DNA of 64,000 bases from Massilia eurypsychrophila (GCF_002760655.1 NZ_PDOC01000023.1:1-64000); one strand, 5' to 3'; counted from the first letter of the stretch, positions 23,201 to 32,630 are shown. Translations and numbers: made by a program. The notes: generated by a model from the letters alone, not told the origin.

Positions 23201-25211
23201 GTTTGTTGATCTTGTCGGTGACCGCGACGACCTCCATCTTGGCCGTGTCCCGCCCGATCAAGTCGAGCTTGTTGACCATCGCATCGAAACGGTCATCGTG
23301 TGACCGCAGCGCCTGCAGCACCTGCCACACTACCTTGTAGGTCTTGTTGTCGTTAAGCGCCTCATGCGCCTCCATGCCGGCCGGGATCACGACCGGCAGG
23401 ATCACGTAACCGCGTTTCTTGCCTGGCGCGTTCCGCATCACGCGGCCGACCGATTGCACCACGTCAACCTGTGAATTGCGCGGCGTCAGAAACAGCACGG
23501 CATCCAAGGCCGGCACATCGACGCCCTCCGACAGGCAGCGCACATTACTGAGAATGCGGCAGGTATGCTCGGACGCTTGGGCCTTGAGCCAGTTAAGCTT
23601 CTCCTCCTTCTGGCTGGCGTTCATGCGCCCGTCAACGTGTTCAGCCTCACAGATGAGGCGGTTGACAGTCTCGAATTCCTCCTCGGCCTGGTACGCCTCA
23701 ACGACTGCCTGGAACATGCCGGCGATGTTCTTCGAGCTGGTCTTGTGGGTCTTGGCATTCTTGGGTACATCGATCACCTGGCAGAATGCCACCGCGCGCC
23801 TCATTGGGTCGGTGTCGCCAGCCAGGTCTTCCTGGGTGCCCTGTTTGCCAAGCGCCTTCCAGCAGCCGATGATCTTGGCAGCGTCATCGACCTTGACCTG
23901 GTTGTTCTCGTCGGCAAGCAAGGCTTGCAGGCGGCGGTTGACGTGGCTCTCGTCGACGGCGAGAACGATCACCTTGTAGTCGACCAGCAGGCCGCGCTGC
24001 ACTGCCTGGGAAAACGTGATGACGAACAGTTCTTTACCAAACAGCGCCTCGTCGTCCATCGAGCATAGGGCAACATTGTCCTTCTCAGCGCTCGCCTTGG
24101 CATTGTCGCCGTAGATGCGCGGCGTGGCCGTCATATACAGGCGCTTGCTGGACCGGATGAAATCGGCGTTGTGTATCTTGACGAAATTGCTCTCGTCAGC
24201 GTCGTCGAAGGTCGCGCCCGTGGTGCGGTGGGCCTCGTCGCAGACGATCAGGTCGAAATCGCCGAGCTGGTGCTCCTTCTGCGCGTTGCTGATGACGTCG
24301 ATCGAATGGTAGGTGGAGAACACCACGCTCATATGCTCGGCGTCATGGCGCTTGGCCATTTCCATCGCAAGCCGACCCGGCTGGGTAGTTGCCGGATAGC
24401 GCAATTCATGGGCGAAGGTCTGGACCACATCCTCGTCCACGGCGCGCTTCTTGCCGACGTCACTGTCTGAGCAGACGGCGAAGCTGTGCAGGGGCGTGTC
24501 GCTCTCCTGCGTCCACTCCGTCAAGGTCTGCGACAGCAGTGCCAGGCTAGGGACTAGGAACAGGACGCGCTTGCCCGGTCCAGCCACGCTTTCCGCGATT
24601 TTTAAACTGGTGAAGGTCTTGCCAGTGCCACACGCCATAATCAACTTGCCTCTGTCCGCTGTTTCCAGTCCTTGTTGGACAGCAGAAAGGGCCGTTTTTT
24701 GGTGATCGCGTAGCTTTTTTTTCTCCATGAGAATGGGCGCGTGGTGCGGTTGGTACTTGGCCCAGTCAATCTGGCTTGTTTCGAGGTCGTGCAAGTCGAT
24801 CTTATTGACCGGCGGCTGTTGGTTTTGCAGCGCGTCGTTGGCGTGCTCGCTCCAGTTATTGGTGGTCGTGATCACGATACGGCGCACGAACGGCTTCTTG
24901 CCAGAGGCGGTGAAGAAGCTGTCGATGTCGGCCTTCTGCACCTTGTAGTCTTCGGCAAAGAACTTGCACTGGATGGCGTGAAATTCGCCAGTCCCCTGGG
25001 TTTTCGCCACCAGGTCGATCCCGGTGTCGCGGCCGTCGATACCCTGCTCGCTGGCCCAGTTCCCATATGTCCAGATCTGGCTGTACAGGTCGCGGTAGGT
25101 CGCCTCATTGCGCAGGTAGGTGACAATCAGCTCTTCAAAATAAGTGCCTTTCTCACGCTCTGAAACGGAAGCACTACGGTAAGTGGCAAGCAGGTCGAAC
25201 AGCGCGGTCAT
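20235..25211 (-). CDS. Type ISP restriction-modification enzyme (nuclease-helicase-methylase-TRD)
   Basis: A single polypeptide of 1,658 aa that both cuts and methylates DNA. Domains in order: a Mrr-like PD-(D/E)xK nuclease (Glu26, Asp66, Gln-Cys-Lys83 in HAIQCKFF); an SF2 translocase (Walker A ACGTGKT near 190, DEAH as VCDEAHRT); an N6-adenine methylase (motif I DPFTGTG near 914, motif IV NPPY near 1021); and a C-terminal target-recognition part. This is the LlaGI/LlaBIII-type ISP layout. ATG 25211 has GGAAAG upstream; ATG 25226 is possible. The C-terminal third (about 20650-22150) is more AT-rich than its neighbours, as expected for an exchangeable specificity region. Confidence 0.93.
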   Translation of the reverse strand: MTALFDLLATYRSASVSEREKGTYFEELIVTYLRNEATYRDLYSQIWTYGNWASEQGIDGRDTGIDLVAKTQGTGEFHAIQCKFFAEDYKVQKADIDSFFTASGKKPFVRRIVITTTNNWSEHANDALQNQQPPVNKIDLHDLETSQIDWAKYQPHHAPILMEKKKLRDHQKTALSAVQQGLETADRGKLIMACGTGKTFTSLKIAESVAGPGKRVLFLVPSLALLSQTLTEWTQESDTPLHSFAVCSDSDVGKKRAVDEDVVQTFAHELRYPATTQPGRLAMEMAKRHDAEHMSVVFSTYHSIDVISNAQKEHQLGDFDLIVCDEAHRTTGATFDDADESNFVKIHNADFIRSSKRLYMTATPRIYGDNAKASAEKDNVALCSMDDEALFGKELFVITFSQAVQRGLLVDYKVIVLAVDESHVNRRLQALLADENNQVKVDDAAKIIGCWKALGKQGTQEDLAGDTDPMRRAVAFCQVIDVPKNAKTHKTSSKNIAGMFQAVVEAYQAEEEFETVNRLICEAEHVDGRMNASQKEEKLNWLKAQASEHTCRILSNVRCLSEGVDVPALDAVLFLTPRNSQVDVVQSVGRVMRNAPGKKRGYVILPVVIPAGMEAHEALNDNKTYKVVWQVLQALRSHDDRFDAMVNKLDLIGRDTAKMEVVAVTDKINKPAGKNGAAKKDAGKGQFNIGEHAKRGDKDKQIKLEFEIGEIERAIYAKVVQKCGNRHHWEDWANDIAKIARTHIDRIQAILEDESHVAERAAFGAFAAELRDDLNDSISDNEVVEMLAQHLITKPVFDALFSDYSFAQHNPMSLAMQSVLDVLQEHHLNKEADTLQRFYDSVKLRAEGIQNAEGKQKIVVELYNNFFQKAFPRLKEKLGIVYTPVEVVDFIIHSVNDILQSEFGQTLASDNVHIIDPFTGTGTFITRLMQSGLISKESLPKKYAGQIHANEIILLAYYIAAINIESVYHDIVGGEYQPFSGICLTDTFQLYEKEDLVDQILVQNSARRKRQKNLDIRVIIGNPPYSSGQEDAGGDNKNISYPHLDERILDSYVNSSSKKDGKSKAYDSYIRAIRWASDRIGNSGVIGFVTNAGFLEANTADGLRKCLAEEFSSLYVFHLRGNARTSGEQRRKEKDNVFGQGTRTPIAITLFVKNPNAKQHGQIFWHDIGDYLSEQEKLNIIKEYKSVGRIHAANGWLPITPNEHHDWLGQRDIGFSKFIQVGEKKDKDSSKIFETYSMGVKTNRDDWVFNSSKHILKTNMTKLIHFYNEEVDRWSSEKMKKADTNAASFINSDPTKIKWTEDLIGDLAKQRKHEFEQKYIRKSLRRPFCKQFIYYDKNFNWTHHLMPRMFPNEADENVMIYITGTGVAKDFSALAINLLPDFQLMANGQGFPLYLYDTAKPCAEMNQKNTQQIDIFSTNLDLEEVNIAQKLHIARREGISKAGLSHFSTAYPDETISRESLFYYIYGLLHSPDYRERYADNLSKELPRIPCVKTASDFWAFSKAGRKLADLHINYESVPCYPVQFVGSTSLLDRLEDTDFQVMQMKFAKKKDGGKNVDDKSIVLYNHKITITGIPLEAYEYEVNGKPALEWVMERQSITTRKDSGIINDANDWATETMDNSRYPLELFQRVITVSLETMKIVRSLPKLDILVADSVAF

Positions 25212-25356
25212 GTGAGGGCTTTCCATAGGCAAATATATTGACCGGCATTATGGCGTACTACGGCCCCTTTTGGATTGAAAGTGAGAATTGTTTTGCGCCA
25301 CCAATCTGATGCCTTGGTGACGCCGTAGCGCGCTCGAGCGCCGCGCGCTGTCACCA
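25212..25356. other. RM-topB intergenic with TGGTGAC element
   Basis: TTGGTGAC-N28-GTCACCA at 25314-25356 overlaps the end of the topoisomerase frame. No other clear signal is seen. The RM gene promoter should lie here (minus strand) but no good box pair stands out. Confidence 0.5.
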
Positions 25357-27810
25357 TTACGCCGCCTTTTTCATCCCGGGTTTGAACGGCTTCGCAGGCG
25401 GGTTCAAATCCGGCACGCCACCGCGATCCGGATACGCTCCCTTGCACTGCGCCGTTTCATTGCGGTAGTTGGAGCATGACCAGAACGGTTTTTCCTTCCC
25501 TGGAATGAGATTCAAACGCCCCGTCTTGCACTTGGGGCAAACGATGGGCGCGGACACCAGGGGCTGGCCGTTGTCATCCTTGTAGGTGGCATCGCACTTA
25601 GGGTCGGCGTTCCAACGCGAGCAGTACCAGAACGGGCCGCTGGCCCCCGTCTTCGTCTTGAGCTGGCCCTGTTTGCATTTGGGGCAGCTTCCATCATGCT
25701 CGCCCGGCTGCGGGAAGATGAAATCAAGCTTGTCGTCGGCCTTCATGTACGCCAGGAAGGCATCGAACGCCTTGCCGCTTTTGGCGCTGGTGAAGCCCCT
25801 GAGCAGCGTGCTCTTGCCGTTCTGGAGCATCCCCGTCACCTCGGCCTTCGTGATGTCGCGGCCGCAGATGTTGCGGCCGACCTTGAACCCGCAGGCGCAG
25901 GAAAAATTGTAGCTTTCCTCGCGGACCACGCCGCCGCACTTGGGGCATGGAACGTCCAACTTGAGGGCCGCGTATTGCGGGGATGCCTTTCCCTGCGATT
26001 GCAGCTTGGCGATGATGGCCAGCACGACGTCCTTTATCTCGGCCATGAATTTAGCTTTTGCGTAGCCACCCTTCTCCATCTCCCGCAGCCGCAGTTCCCA
26101 TTCGCCGGTCGTGGCCGGTGTTACCAGCTCATTGATGCCGTACTGGCGCAGCATCGGCACCAACTGCATCGCCTTGGGCGTCGGCAGGATTTCCTTGCCG
26201 TCGCGCTCCAAGTACGGCTTTTTCCTCTCCGTCTCTTCAATGAGACCTTCGATGATCGATGCCCGCGTTGCCACCGTCCCGAGTCCGCCCTTGGCCTTGA
26301 GCGCTTCGCGCTGGTCCTCGTCTTCGACATACCGGCCAGCGCCTTCCATCGCGCCCAGCAGCGTATCCTCGGTAAAGCGCTTGGGTGGCTTCGTCGCGCT
26401 GGCCTTGCTGGTGATCGATCCTACTCCGGGCAGCTCGCCCTCGGCCACGAAGGCCAGCTCATTGTCGCCGCCCGCCTCGCGGCCATTGACTTCCATCCAG
26501 CCGGGCGTCACGAGCACCGTCCCATTCGACTTGAACGTGTATCCCTTCACCACCGTTGCGCGCACAGTCTTTTTGAACAGCGCGGCCGGATAGAACGCGG
26601 CGATGAAGCGCCTGGCCACCAGATCGTAAATCTTGACTTCATCGCCATTAAGACCGAACGGCTGGAGACCGGTCGGGATGATGGCGAAGTGGTCCGAGAT
26701 TTTTTTGTCGTCGAAGATGCGCTTGCTCTGCTTGAGATAGCCATTGTCGAGCGCTTTCCTCGCCATGGGCGCGAACGCGCCTTCGAAAGCTTCAAAAACC
26801 TGCACCACCGTATCAAGGTAGTCTTCCGGCAGCACCGCCGCATCGGTGCGCGGATAGGTCAGCACCTTGTGCGTTTCATAGAGCGCTTGGGCAATCGTCA
26901 GCGTTTCCGCCGCCGTGAAGCCGAATTTGCGGTTGGCCTCGCGCTGGAGCGTGGTCAGGTCGAACAGCTTGGGCGGCTGCTTCAAATCGTCTTCGGACTG
27001 GTCGGTCACCGACTCGACCGCCGCGCCTGCGCAGGCTGCGGCAATCGGCGCCGCGCTGGCCTGATCGAACAGGCGGTCTTCCCTGGCGTCTTCGTCGTCG
27101 CCCTTGATAAAGGCCGGGTCGATCCACTTCGCGGCGTATTCGCCGCTGGCCGCTACGAACACCCCGGCCACTTCCCAATAGGATCGAGGCACGAAGTTCA
27201 GTATCTGGTTTTCACGGTCCGCCACGATGGTGACGACCGGCGTTTGCACTCGTCCCGCCGTCACCATATCGCGCCCGCCGTTCATGATGCCGTTGAACCA
27301 GGTTAGCCCACGGCTCCCGTTGATCCCCATGAGCCAGTCGGACTCAGAGCGGCAAACGGCGGCGTCATGGAGGTTATCGAACTGCGCGCCGTCCTTGAGG
27401 TCGGCGTAACCGGCACGGATCGCCTCCGGCGTCATCGACTGCAACCACATGCGCTTGATCGGCTTTTGCGTGCCCGCATGGCTGTAGATGTACCGAAAGA
27501 TCAGCTCACCCTCGCGCCCCGCATCGCAACAATTGATGATCGTGCCGACATCGCGGCGGGCGATCAGTGATTCGATCTGTTCCAGCTTGTCGGCCGTTTG
27601 CGCTATCGGGGCCAGGTCGAAGTGCGTCGGTATGACGGGAAAATCCCCGTCCTGATCCTTCGGGCACTTGAGGCCCAGCAGGTGGCCCACCGCGCCGATG
27701 ATGATCAAGTCGTCGCGCTCGAAGTAGCCGCCAGCCTTCTTAAAATTGCCAAGGGACTTGGCGATGTCGGCCGCGACCGACGACTTTTCCGCGATGATGA
27801 GACTTTTCAT
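25357..27810 (-). CDS. topB: Plasmid DNA topoisomerase III (TopB/TraE type)
   Basis: This 817-aa type IA topoisomerase begins with a toprim start (EKSSVAADIAKSL) and has the acidic motif DAGREGELIFRYIY. The catalytic Tyr is in LTYPRTDAAVLP. The C-terminus carries three Cys4 zinc-finger-like repeats (CPKCGG...; CPKCKQGQLKTKTG...; CPKCKTGRLNLIPG...). RP4 TraE is a topoisomerase of this kind. GAAGGAGG lies upstream of ATG 27810. It probably decatenates or processes plasmid DNA during transfer or replication. Confidence 0.93.
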   Translation of the reverse strand: MKSLIIAEKSSVAADIAKSLGNFKKAGGYFERDDLIIIGAVGHLLGLKCPKDQDGDFPVIPTHFDLAPIAQTADKLEQIESLIARRDVGTIINCCDAGREGELIFRYIYSHAGTQKPIKRMWLQSMTPEAIRAGYADLKDGAQFDNLHDAAVCRSESDWLMGINGSRGLTWFNGIMNGGRDMVTAGRVQTPVVTIVADRENQILNFVPRSYWEVAGVFVAASGEYAAKWIDPAFIKGDDEDAREDRLFDQASAAPIAAACAGAAVESVTDQSEDDLKQPPKLFDLTTLQREANRKFGFTAAETLTIAQALYETHKVLTYPRTDAAVLPEDYLDTVVQVFEAFEGAFAPMARKALDNGYLKQSKRIFDDKKISDHFAIIPTGLQPFGLNGDEVKIYDLVARRFIAAFYPAALFKKTVRATVVKGYTFKSNGTVLVTPGWMEVNGREAGGDNELAFVAEGELPGVGSITSKASATKPPKRFTEDTLLGAMEGAGRYVEDEDQREALKAKGGLGTVATRASIIEGLIEETERKKPYLERDGKEILPTPKAMQLVPMLRQYGINELVTPATTGEWELRLREMEKGGYAKAKFMAEIKDVVLAIIAKLQSQGKASPQYAALKLDVPCPKCGGVVREESYNFSCACGFKVGRNICGRDITKAEVTGMLQNGKSTLLRGFTSAKSGKAFDAFLAYMKADDKLDFIFPQPGEHDGSCPKCKQGQLKTKTGASGPFWYCSRWNADPKCDATYKDDNGQPLVSAPIVCPKCKTGRLNLIPGKEKPFWSCSNYRNETAQCKGAYPDRGGVPDLNPPAKPFKPGMKKAA

Positions 27811-27976
27811 ATTCGTGCCCTCCTTCAAAGAAACCTTGTGGTGACAGCGCCGCGCCGCCGGCGCGGCGCCGCTGTCACCACCAACCGCTTTGCACTACGT
27901 GGATGATGGGTTGGTGACGGCGCCGAAGATCCTGGGCCTGCAGGCTGTCACCAATTGGATTTTCGCGGAGGCGAAA
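27811..27976. promoter_or_regulatory. Two TGGTGAC elements and a TTTTCGC palindrome
   Basis: 42-bp elements lie at 27839-27880 and 27912-27953. A TTTTCGCGGAGGCGAAATT palindrome follows at 27960-27976, directly at the 3' end of the LPD7 gene. Confidence 0.7.
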
Positions 27977-29215
27977 TTAACGGCTGCGGTCCATTGCTGG
28001 CGCGGGTGCGGGCGCAGGACGTTCAACAGCACGTTCCGTCACCTTCGGAGTCGGCAGTTGCAGCGAGCCGTCGCGCACCATGCTGGTCATTTTGGAAATG
28101 GCCTCATTGCGCATGTTGTCGGGGAGCTTGGCCAACGCCTTTTCCATCACTCTCGTCGCGACGTTCAATTTCGTCTGGTCTTCCTTCGACAGCGGCGGCG
28201 GAGCCTGTTTGTCTTTCGCAGGCTCGGCATCCTTGGCCTTGGCCGGTTCCGCCGCGTCCCTAGCCTTCGCTGGCTCTGGTGCGTCTTTGCTCGGGGTGCG
28301 GTCGGACAGGACAATTTCATTGACCTTGGCCGGGCCGCTCACACTCACCGGCTTATCAGGGATGCCGCGTTCCTGCTTGACCTTGGCCAGTTCCTCCAGA
28401 TCGCGCTCGTTCGGCTTGTAGCCCTTCGTTTCCATACCGCGCGCCGATGCTTCGATCCAGGCAATCTGCTTGAACGTGTCGGTCCCTTTCAGCTCAAGCG
28501 TGCCCCAATTCTTGGCCTTGGCGACTTCGACCATATCGGCAATGACCTTGCGGTCCTCGACCGGCGTCGAAAGTTTCTTGCCATGGTCCTCGAAGCGCAG
28601 CGATTGGGTGTCGCGGTCGTGGAACTTGCCGTCCTTGACGGTGTACTCGCCCTTCACGCTGTCCGGCAGCGTGTAGCCCGTCTTGTCGAACACGGCCTTT
28701 GGCTCCTTGCCGCTGAGGGCGACGCCTTCGGGCGTTTCCTTCTTGATCGGTTCTTTCGCGTTGCCGGGCCCGGCCGGATCGGCAGCGGCCTTGCTCGCTT
28801 CCTTGACGCCCTCGCGGCCTTGCTCGGGCGCGGCCTTGGCCAGCGCTTTGGCGCGCTCGTCAAACGCCTTGGTGTCCATGGGAAGCTTCTCGTAGAAGCT
28901 GGCCAAAACGACTTCACCCGGACCCCTGACCGGAATCCCCTGGGTCTGGCTACCCTTGATCTCGCGGCCGACATCGACATCGAGGCTGCGATTGGTCTTG
29001 ACGTGGACAATATTCGGATTGTCCTTTTCGTTCACCAGAACGTCTTTGCCCTTGCCGACCAGCTTGTCCGCCTCCTTGATGGCCTGCTTGTACTCGGTCG
29101 TTTCAGTCTGCAATTCGTAGCTGTTGCCGACCTTGGCGAAGACCCGCAGCGTGGGACTTTCTGGCTGCTGCGGCGCTTTTCTTTCGGGGGTGCTGCCTGC
29201 TTCAATAGTGTTCAT
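27977..29215 (-). CDS. LPD7 domain protein
   Basis: This 412-aa, charged, mostly disordered protein has one recognisable domain, a large-polyvalent-protein LPD7-like stretch. It lies at about residues 220-285, IADMVEVAKAKNWGTLELKGTDTFKQIAWIEASARG and the following GYKPNERDL. The same domain type ends the TraI relaxase. The Pro/Ala/Lys-rich tail (PAKARDAAEPAKAKDAEPAK) is low-complexity. It lies 13 bp from the virD4 end. A DNA-processing or leading-region role is inferred from context only. Confidence 0.75.
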   Translation of the reverse strand: MNTIEAGSTPERKAPQQPESPTLRVFAKVGNSYELQTETTEYKQAIKEADKLVGKGKDVLVNEKDNPNIVHVKTNRSLDVDVGREIKGSQTQGIPVRGPGEVVLASFYEKLPMDTKAFDERAKALAKAAPEQGREGVKEASKAAADPAGPGNAKEPIKKETPEGVALSGKEPKAVFDKTGYTLPDSVKGEYTVKDGKFHDRDTQSLRFEDHGKKLSTPVEDRKVIADMVEVAKAKNWGTLELKGTDTFKQIAWIEASARGMETKGYKPNERDLEELAKVKQERGIPDKPVSVSGPAKVNEIVLSDRTPSKDAPEPAKARDAAEPAKAKDAEPAKDKQAPPPLSKEDQTKLNVATRVMEKALAKLPDNMRNEAISKMTSMVRDGSLQLPTPKVTERAVERPAPAPAPAMDRSR

Positions 29216-29228
29216 GTAGTTCTCCAGG

Positions 29229-31103
29229 TTATGCGGCTAATGGAAGGTCCACGTCGGCGGTGGACGTGATGAACTCCGACATATCGAAGCCAATCCCCTC
29301 CCCGATCACGCGAAGAAATTCCGCTTGGTTCACGATCTCGTCGGCATCAACGGTCTCCGACTCGACCAGGGACAAGGTGCGCGTGCGATGCGTGGCGCGC
29401 ACGATCACCAGGGCGGGGACAGGCGGCGGCGTCAAGCTCAGCCGGTCGGCAAAGGCTTCGTCCTCGTACGAAATCACCTTGTCAGCGAAGATGGGCTTGC
29501 AGCCCTCGACTGAAATGATGATCTTGCGGAATCCGATTTCCTTCACTTCCTGCGGCAGCATCAGGGCGCGTTTCTGATCGCTTTCGTTCTGCGAATGCCC
29601 AGGCCGTCCGGCGCTCACGCTACGCGAGCGCGCCTTGCTCTTGACGGTCTGGTAGCCCAGTGTTTCGGAATACTCCTTGGCATCCTCGTTCTCCTTCGGC
29701 TGGAACAGGATGTTCATGGCGCAGTTGGTCATCAAGGTCTGCGCGCCTTCCGGCCCGTAGCCGTCCTCCCGGCCTGCGATCTGGCCCTTGTTCTGGAAGA
29801 TCAGCAGCAGGCGCATGTTGTAGCCCGCCATGTAGGCGATGGCCTTCTGGATGATCTTGAGTCGTCCCACGGAGGTAAATTCGTTGAACACGACCAGGCA
29901 CTGGTATTTCAGGCTCGGGTCGTCCTGCGGCAGCGTCTTGGTGTTCTCGTTGAGCAGGATCGAGTAGAAGATATTGGCGAGCACGGAGTACGTCACCAGG
30001 TCTTCCGCCGTCATGCCGAAATAGATCGTCATTTTCCTGCGGCGCACCTCGCGCAAGTCGAAGTCGTCGCCCGACGTGGCGGCGGCGATCAGCGGCGAGC
30101 GGAAAATCTTGAGCGGCGCAATGAATGTGCTCAGAATATTGGCGCGTACCTGATCTGTATTGACCGCGAAGCTGCGCAGCGCATCGACGCACTCGACCGA
30201 CAGGCGCGGGAACTCGCTGTCGCGTTCCTCGCGGGCGGCAATCGTGCCCTCGATCCACTTGTCCAGGCTTTCGCCCGTGGCGGGTGTGCTCAGGCTGAGC
30301 ATGTTCGCCATCGTGACCGACTCGCTCGGCGTTTCCATCATGTACAGCGCCAGGCCGAGGAACAGCACCTGGGCATTGTCGTTCCAGAACGCGTCCTTGC
30401 CGCCAGACGGGTACCACATGCTGGCCTGGCTCTGCACATCGCCAATCCGGTAGTCGTATTCCCTGCGGATGTACGACATCGGATTGAACCTGTGCGATGT
30501 CTTGTCCGGGTGGTTGGGCGCGAACAAATACACTTCCTGGCCGTGCGCTGCGCGGAACCCCGCCGTCAGCTTGTAGCTCTCCAGCTTGATGTCGTGGTTG
30601 ACGATGGAATGCGGATACGACAACAGGTTCGGCGTCACGATGCCAATATCCTTGCCGGACCGCGTGGGGGCCTTGACGCTGATGAACTGCTGGCCCTCGA
30701 AGGTCAGGAACTTGCCGCCCATCTTGCCGACGATGACGCCCGGCCATTTGCTGGTCTTGGTGCCGAACAATCCGACCTGGCGGACTTCGTTCGACGTGGC
30801 GAACCGGGCGCTGCCGTGCAGCTCGCGCTTTTTCCCGGTCAGCGCTGCCACGGCAAACATGATGACCGGCAGCAGAGGCAGACCGATGGCGATAGCCCAT
30901 CCCGCCATCAGTGCGTGCTTGACCGCCCGCATATCGCCATACACTTTGCCGTACTCGTACAGGGTGAAGATCGTCACCGATTCGGACGGAATTTTTTGCA
31001 GGTCTGCGAACAGACGGCCTCCCGCGTACAGCCCGCCGACGAACAGCCCCGCCAGCACCAAAACCGCGACGGCGGACCCGATTAGTATCTTTTGCAGCTT
31101 CAT
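29229..31103 (-). CDS. virD4: VirD4/TraG-type coupling protein
   Basis: This 624-aa inner-membrane ATPase links the relaxosome to the T4SS. Two N-terminal TM segments (about residues 8-30 and 65-88) precede the ATPase domain, with Walker A APTRSGKDIG. The Walker B-like strand reads CLVVFNEFTSVG, with Asn where most coupling proteins have Asp. AGGGAGA precedes ATG 31103; its start overlaps the stop of the upstream 73-aa gene (ATGA). Confidence 0.92.
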   Translation of the reverse strand: MKLQKILIGSAVAVLVLAGLFVGGLYAGGRLFADLQKIPSESVTIFTLYEYGKVYGDMRAVKHALMAGWAIAIGLPLLPVIMFAVAALTGKKRELHGSARFATSNEVRQVGLFGTKTSKWPGVIVGKMGGKFLTFEGQQFISVKAPTRSGKDIGIVTPNLLSYPHSIVNHDIKLESYKLTAGFRAAHGQEVYLFAPNHPDKTSHRFNPMSYIRREYDYRIGDVQSQASMWYPSGGKDAFWNDNAQVLFLGLALYMMETPSESVTMANMLSLSTPATGESLDKWIEGTIAAREERDSEFPRLSVECVDALRSFAVNTDQVRANILSTFIAPLKIFRSPLIAAATSGDDFDLREVRRRKMTIYFGMTAEDLVTYSVLANIFYSILLNENTKTLPQDDPSLKYQCLVVFNEFTSVGRLKIIQKAIAYMAGYNMRLLLIFQNKGQIAGREDGYGPEGAQTLMTNCAMNILFQPKENEDAKEYSETLGYQTVKSKARSRSVSAGRPGHSQNESDQKRALMLPQEVKEIGFRKIIISVEGCKPIFADKVISYEDEAFADRLSLTPPPVPALVIVRATHRTRTLSLVESETVDADEIVNQAEFLRVIGEGIGFDMSEFITSTADVDLPLAA

Positions 31104-31321
31104 GATGTTCTCCCTGTCGGCACAAAGCCGAGTTTGCGAATGACAGCTTCGACGCGGGCGTTTTCCTCTTCCGCCAGCTCCCGCGCCTGCGGCGACGGCA
31201 TCGAGCGCAATACCGCGTCCAGATGCTCGTAGCGGTCGATGAATACGGCGTAAATGATTTCGTAGTCCGCTCGCGTAAAGCCGGTGTCGGGTGGGTACAG
31301 GACAGACACCAGGTTCTCCAT
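31100..31321 (-). CDS. Small hypothetical protein coupled to virD4
   Basis: 73 aa, helical, from ATG 31321 (MENLVSVLYPPDTGFTRADYEIIYAVFIDRY). Its TGA overlaps the virD4 ATG. No family recognised and no TM or signal peptide. Close coupling suggests a transfer-related accessory. Confidence 0.6.
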   Translation of the reverse strand: MENLVSVLYPPDTGFTRADYEIIYAVFIDRYEHLDAVLRSMPSPQARELAEEENARVEAVIRKLGFVPTGRTS

Positions 31322-31562
31322 CGTGTATCGCCAGAGCGAAGTTGTTTTCGCGGGGGCGAAATTGCCGTTGGTGACACGATCGCGGCGCCGGCAGCTGGGA
31401 TTTGTCACCATGACCGCATTGGTGACGGGGTTGAGGATCCAGGGTGCGGCCGCTGTCACCACGGCCGGAGTGGTGACGCCGCGGCACTGCTGCAGCAGGC
31501 CTGGCGTCACCAAGCTTGTGTTGTGGCGTGGCGACTTGTAGATGGTCGTTTCGGGCAAGCGG
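31322..31562. promoter_or_regulatory. TTTTCGC palindrome and three tandem TGGTGAC elements
   Basis: The palindrome TTTTCGCGGGGGCGAAA (31345-31361) is followed by 42-bp elements at 31369-31410, 31420-31462 and 31471-31512. This is the densest cluster of the element family. It splits the T4SS operon from virD4. The spacer of the first element is close to the reverse complement of the spacers at 11397-11424 and 53713-53740. Confidence 0.75.
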
Positions 31563-32630
31563 TTAAACATTGGTGTCCCCCCTCATCAGTTTGGCCTTGC
31601 GGACCGGATCGAAATAAAGCTGCGTCATGTTCGTCCGGGAAAATTGAAGCATCACGTCGATGGAGGTTGTTACCTCCCGGACGATGTAATTCCAGTCCAG
31701 CGTCTGACCGATGCCCGATTGCTTCACCAGCGTGGCGATGCGCTGGTAGGCTGTCAGCGGGCTATTGGCGTGGGTCGTGGTCAGCGAGCCTGGATGGCCA
31801 GTGTTGAGAGCGGCGATGTAATCGAATGCCTCGTCGCCCCGCAGCTCGGTCAAGAAAATGCGGTCCGGCTTCATCCGCATGCAGTTCTTCAACTGCTCTT
31901 TCGGCGTCACGAAATCGCCGTACATCAAATGGACCTTGTTCCAGTGCAGCGGCAAGGACAGCTCATGCACGTCTTCGATGGTGATGATGCGGGTGTTCGT
32001 CGGCACCATATCGGCCAGCGCCTTCATGAACGTGGTCTTGCCGCTGCCGGTGCCGCCCGACATGCAGAAGTTCAGCTTGTGCTCGATGCCCAGCTCGAAG
32101 AAACGCTTCATGTCGCGGGACTTCTTCGCTTCCAGCATTTCCAGTTCGAAGTCCTCCAGGTGAATGTCGCTCGGCACGTCCTGGAAAATGCTCACGTCGC
32201 GGAACTTCGTCAGTCGTCCCGACTTGATGTAGTCGTCAATCGAATAGCGGTCATTGCTGGCGATCCGGAACGCCATCGCCACCGTGCCGGGCAGGCAGGC
32301 GGGCGGAATGACGACCTGGCCGCGCTGCCCATCGGGCAGGCGAACCTGCTTGATGGGGTTGGTCAGGGTCAGCCCGATCCCGTCCTGATAGATGCCTGCT
32401 GCGTTGGCCAGCTCGATCAGGAGCCGCAGTGTGGCTTGCGGCGCGGGATGCGCCGTCCAGCCAGCGGGCGATTCCGTCATGATGATTTCGGGCGCGTTCA
32501 CGCACACTTCCGTGACGCCCTTCATATCAAGCAAGTCCTGAATGCCGGACTGCTTGAGTTTCGAGCGCAGCGTGACGCTCTTGTCGTATACGTCGATATT
32601 CGTGACGTTCTTAGTGCCGGGCGAGTTCAT
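31563..32630 (-). CDS. virB11: VirB11 T4SS ATPase
   Basis: This 355-aa hexameric traffic ATPase of the T4SS has Walker A GGTGSGKTTFMKAL. The Asp box is ITIEDVHEL, Walker B is IFLTELRGDEAFDYI, and the His box is GSLTTTHANSP. AGGAG precedes ATG 32630. It overlaps the virB10 end by 20 bp and is the last gene of the virB operon. Confidence 0.94.
   Translation of the reverse strand: MNSPGTKNVTNIDVYDKSVTLRSKLKQSGIQDLLDMKGVTEVCVNAPEIIMTESPAGWTAHPAPQATLRLLIELANAAGIYQDGIGLTLTNPIKQVRLPDGQRGQVVIPPACLPGTVAMAFRIASNDRYSIDDYIKSGRLTKFRDVSIFQDVPSDIHLEDFELEMLEAKKSRDMKRFFELGIEHKLNFCMSGGTGSGKTTFMKALADMVPTNTRIITIEDVHELSLPLHWNKVHLMYGDFVTPKEQLKNCMRMKPDRIFLTELRGDEAFDYIAALNTGHPGSLTTTHANSPLTAYQRIATLVKQSGIGQTLDWNYIVREVTTSIDVMLQFSRTNMTQLYFDPVRKAKLMRGDTNV

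Noticed and set aside
31369-31512. Tandem TGGTGAC elements as a CRISPR array
   Set aside because: Only 7-bp arms repeat, units are scattered through the plasmid, spacers are related to each other, and no cas gene is present.
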